From: Helicobacteraceae bacterium
GTDB lineage: Bacteria; Campylobacterota; Campylobacteria; Campylobacterales; SZUA-545
Length of the DNA: 5,386 nucleotides
Assembly (NCBI GenBank): GCA_003250175.1
Contig: QKHD01000093.1
Span: forward strand, 1 to 5,386
Direction: 5' to 3'
The notes under the pieces: generated by a model
Told to the model about the DNA's origin: nothing
Seen by the model: the letters and a program-made list of their open reading frames with translations, nothing else
Databases searched by the model: none
In this document: positions 4,785 to 5,386 of the stretch, piece after piece
How the letters are laid out: each line of letters starts with the position of its first letter
Numbering within the stretch: the stretch's first letter is position 1
Made by a program: the position numbers and the translations under genes

Positions 4785-5386
4785 GTGAACAGATTCGGAG
4801 AACGATTTACCATCAGCACCTTCGGGGAGTCCCACGGCAAGGCCATCGGCTGCATCGTCGACGGTGTTCCCGCCGGTCTTTCCATTGATGAAGCCTTTAT
4901 CCAGAGTGAACTGGACCGCCGCAAACCGGGACGAAACGAATTCGCCACCGGTCGTAAAGAGGGCGATCAGGTCGAAATCCTCAGCGGAGTCTTTGAAGGC
5001 AAGAGTACCGGCACCCCTATCGCCATGGTGATCTACAACACCAACCAAAAGAGCCACGACTACGACAATGTCAAAAACCTCTTCCGACCCGGACATGCGG
5101 ACTTTACCTATTTTCATAAATACGGCATCCGCGACTACCGGGGGGGCGGACGCAGCAGCGCCCGTGAAACAGCCACCCGCGTAGCGGCCGGTGCCATTGC
5201 CAAGATGATTCTTAAAAGCCTCGATATCGTTGTTCGCGGTGGTGTCTTCCAGGTGGGTGATATCATCGGCCAAAGCTGTGATTTCGGCCATGTCGCAGAA
5301 AGTGAAATCTACGCCCTCTCTCCGGAGGTGGAAGCGGCCCAGAAAGAGGCGATTCAAGAGGCCAAAAAGTCTCACGACTCCCTGGG
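4785..5386 (+). CDS. aroC: Chorismate synthase, N-terminal 200 residues (3' end outside window)
   Basis: Chorismate synthase converts EPSP to chorismate, the last shikimate-pathway step, using reduced FMN. The frame starts at GTG 4785 (protein NRFGERFTISTFGESHG) and stays open to the window edge, covering 200 codons plus two bases. The usual enzyme has about 350-370 residues. Diagnostic blocks are TFGESHG (12-18, with the conserved His17), LDRRKPGRNE (43-52), FRPGHADFTY and GGGRSSARETATRVAAGA (120-137), which bind FMN and substrate. GTG is preferred because the family starts almost immediately before the N-x-F-G motif. The ribosome site AAGGG (4773-4777) lies inside the last codons of rnc seven bases upstream, and the gap to rnc is only 4 bases, so the two are probably coupled. 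A run of seven G's (5140-5146) lies in the invariant glycine loop. Confidence 0.97.
   Translation, partial: MNRFGERFTISTFGESHGKAIGCIVDGVPAGLSIDEAFIQSELDRRKPGRNEFATGRKEGDQVEILSGVFEGKSTGTPIAMVIYNTNQKSHDYDNVKNLFRPGHADFTYFHKYGIRDYRGGGRSSARETATRVAAGAIAKMILKSLDIVVRGGVFQVGDIIGQSCDFGHVAESEIYALSPEVEAAQKEAIQEAKKSHDSL

Noticed and set aside
4010..4948. 312-codon minus-strand open frame
   Set aside because: It spans the ends of rnhA and aroC and all of rnc in antisense. All three sense genes have intact active-site motifs.
4563..5375. 270-codon minus-strand open frame
   Set aside because: It is the antisense shadow of the end of rnc and of aroC. The sense aroC frame, which starts with GTG, carries the chorismate synthase signatures throughout.

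Overview
The window looks like ordinary core chromosome of a Campylobacterota (epsilonproteobacterial) species with roughly even GC content. Two things point there: the gene order TPR membrane protein - rnhA - rnc - aroC, which I recall from Campylobacter and relatives, and the protein sequences, such as the RNase III start and the Lys-rich surfaces. The GC content is well above that of Campylobacter or Sulfurimonas and would fit a GC-richer deep-sea lineage such as Nitratifractor. That genus-level guess is inference only.

Layout. Positions 1-290 hold the 3' end of a plus-strand gene for an uncharacterised Cys/His-containing protein. A short gap with an extended -10 promoter leads to a complete M3-family zinc oligopeptidase of the PrlC/oligopeptidase A type (335-2293). 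Its stop codon overlaps, tail to tail by 6 bp, the stop of a small minus-strand gene (2288-2506) encoding a nearly pure coiled coil that resembles ZapB-like division proteins. A 114-bp divergent intergenic region (2507-2620) carries back-to-back promoters and a perfect 10-bp palindrome. From there a tightly packed plus-strand run extends to the window edge: a membrane-anchored TPR protein with a C-terminal four-cysteine zinc-ribbon/rubredoxin-like knuckle (2621-3667), RNase HI (3667-4089), RNase III (4106-4780) and chorismate synthase (4785 to the edge, incomplete). The spacings are a 1-base TGATG overlap, 16 bases and 4 bases, so co-transcription is likely.

Functions. PrlC degrades cytoplasmic oligopeptides. 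RNase HI and RNase III remove RNA:DNA hybrids and process double-stranded RNA. AroC makes chorismate. The first gene of the run is the most interesting: its architecture and its cysteine spacing match LapB (YciM), the enterobacterial regulator of lipopolysaccharide synthesis.

No tRNA, rRNA, CRISPR array, insertion sequence, integrase or clear foreign segment was seen. I found no convincing undescribed multi-gene system. The points worth a second look are the LapB-like protein, the small coiled-coil protein, the divergent promoter region, and single-residue or local-sequence oddities in rnc and aroC.
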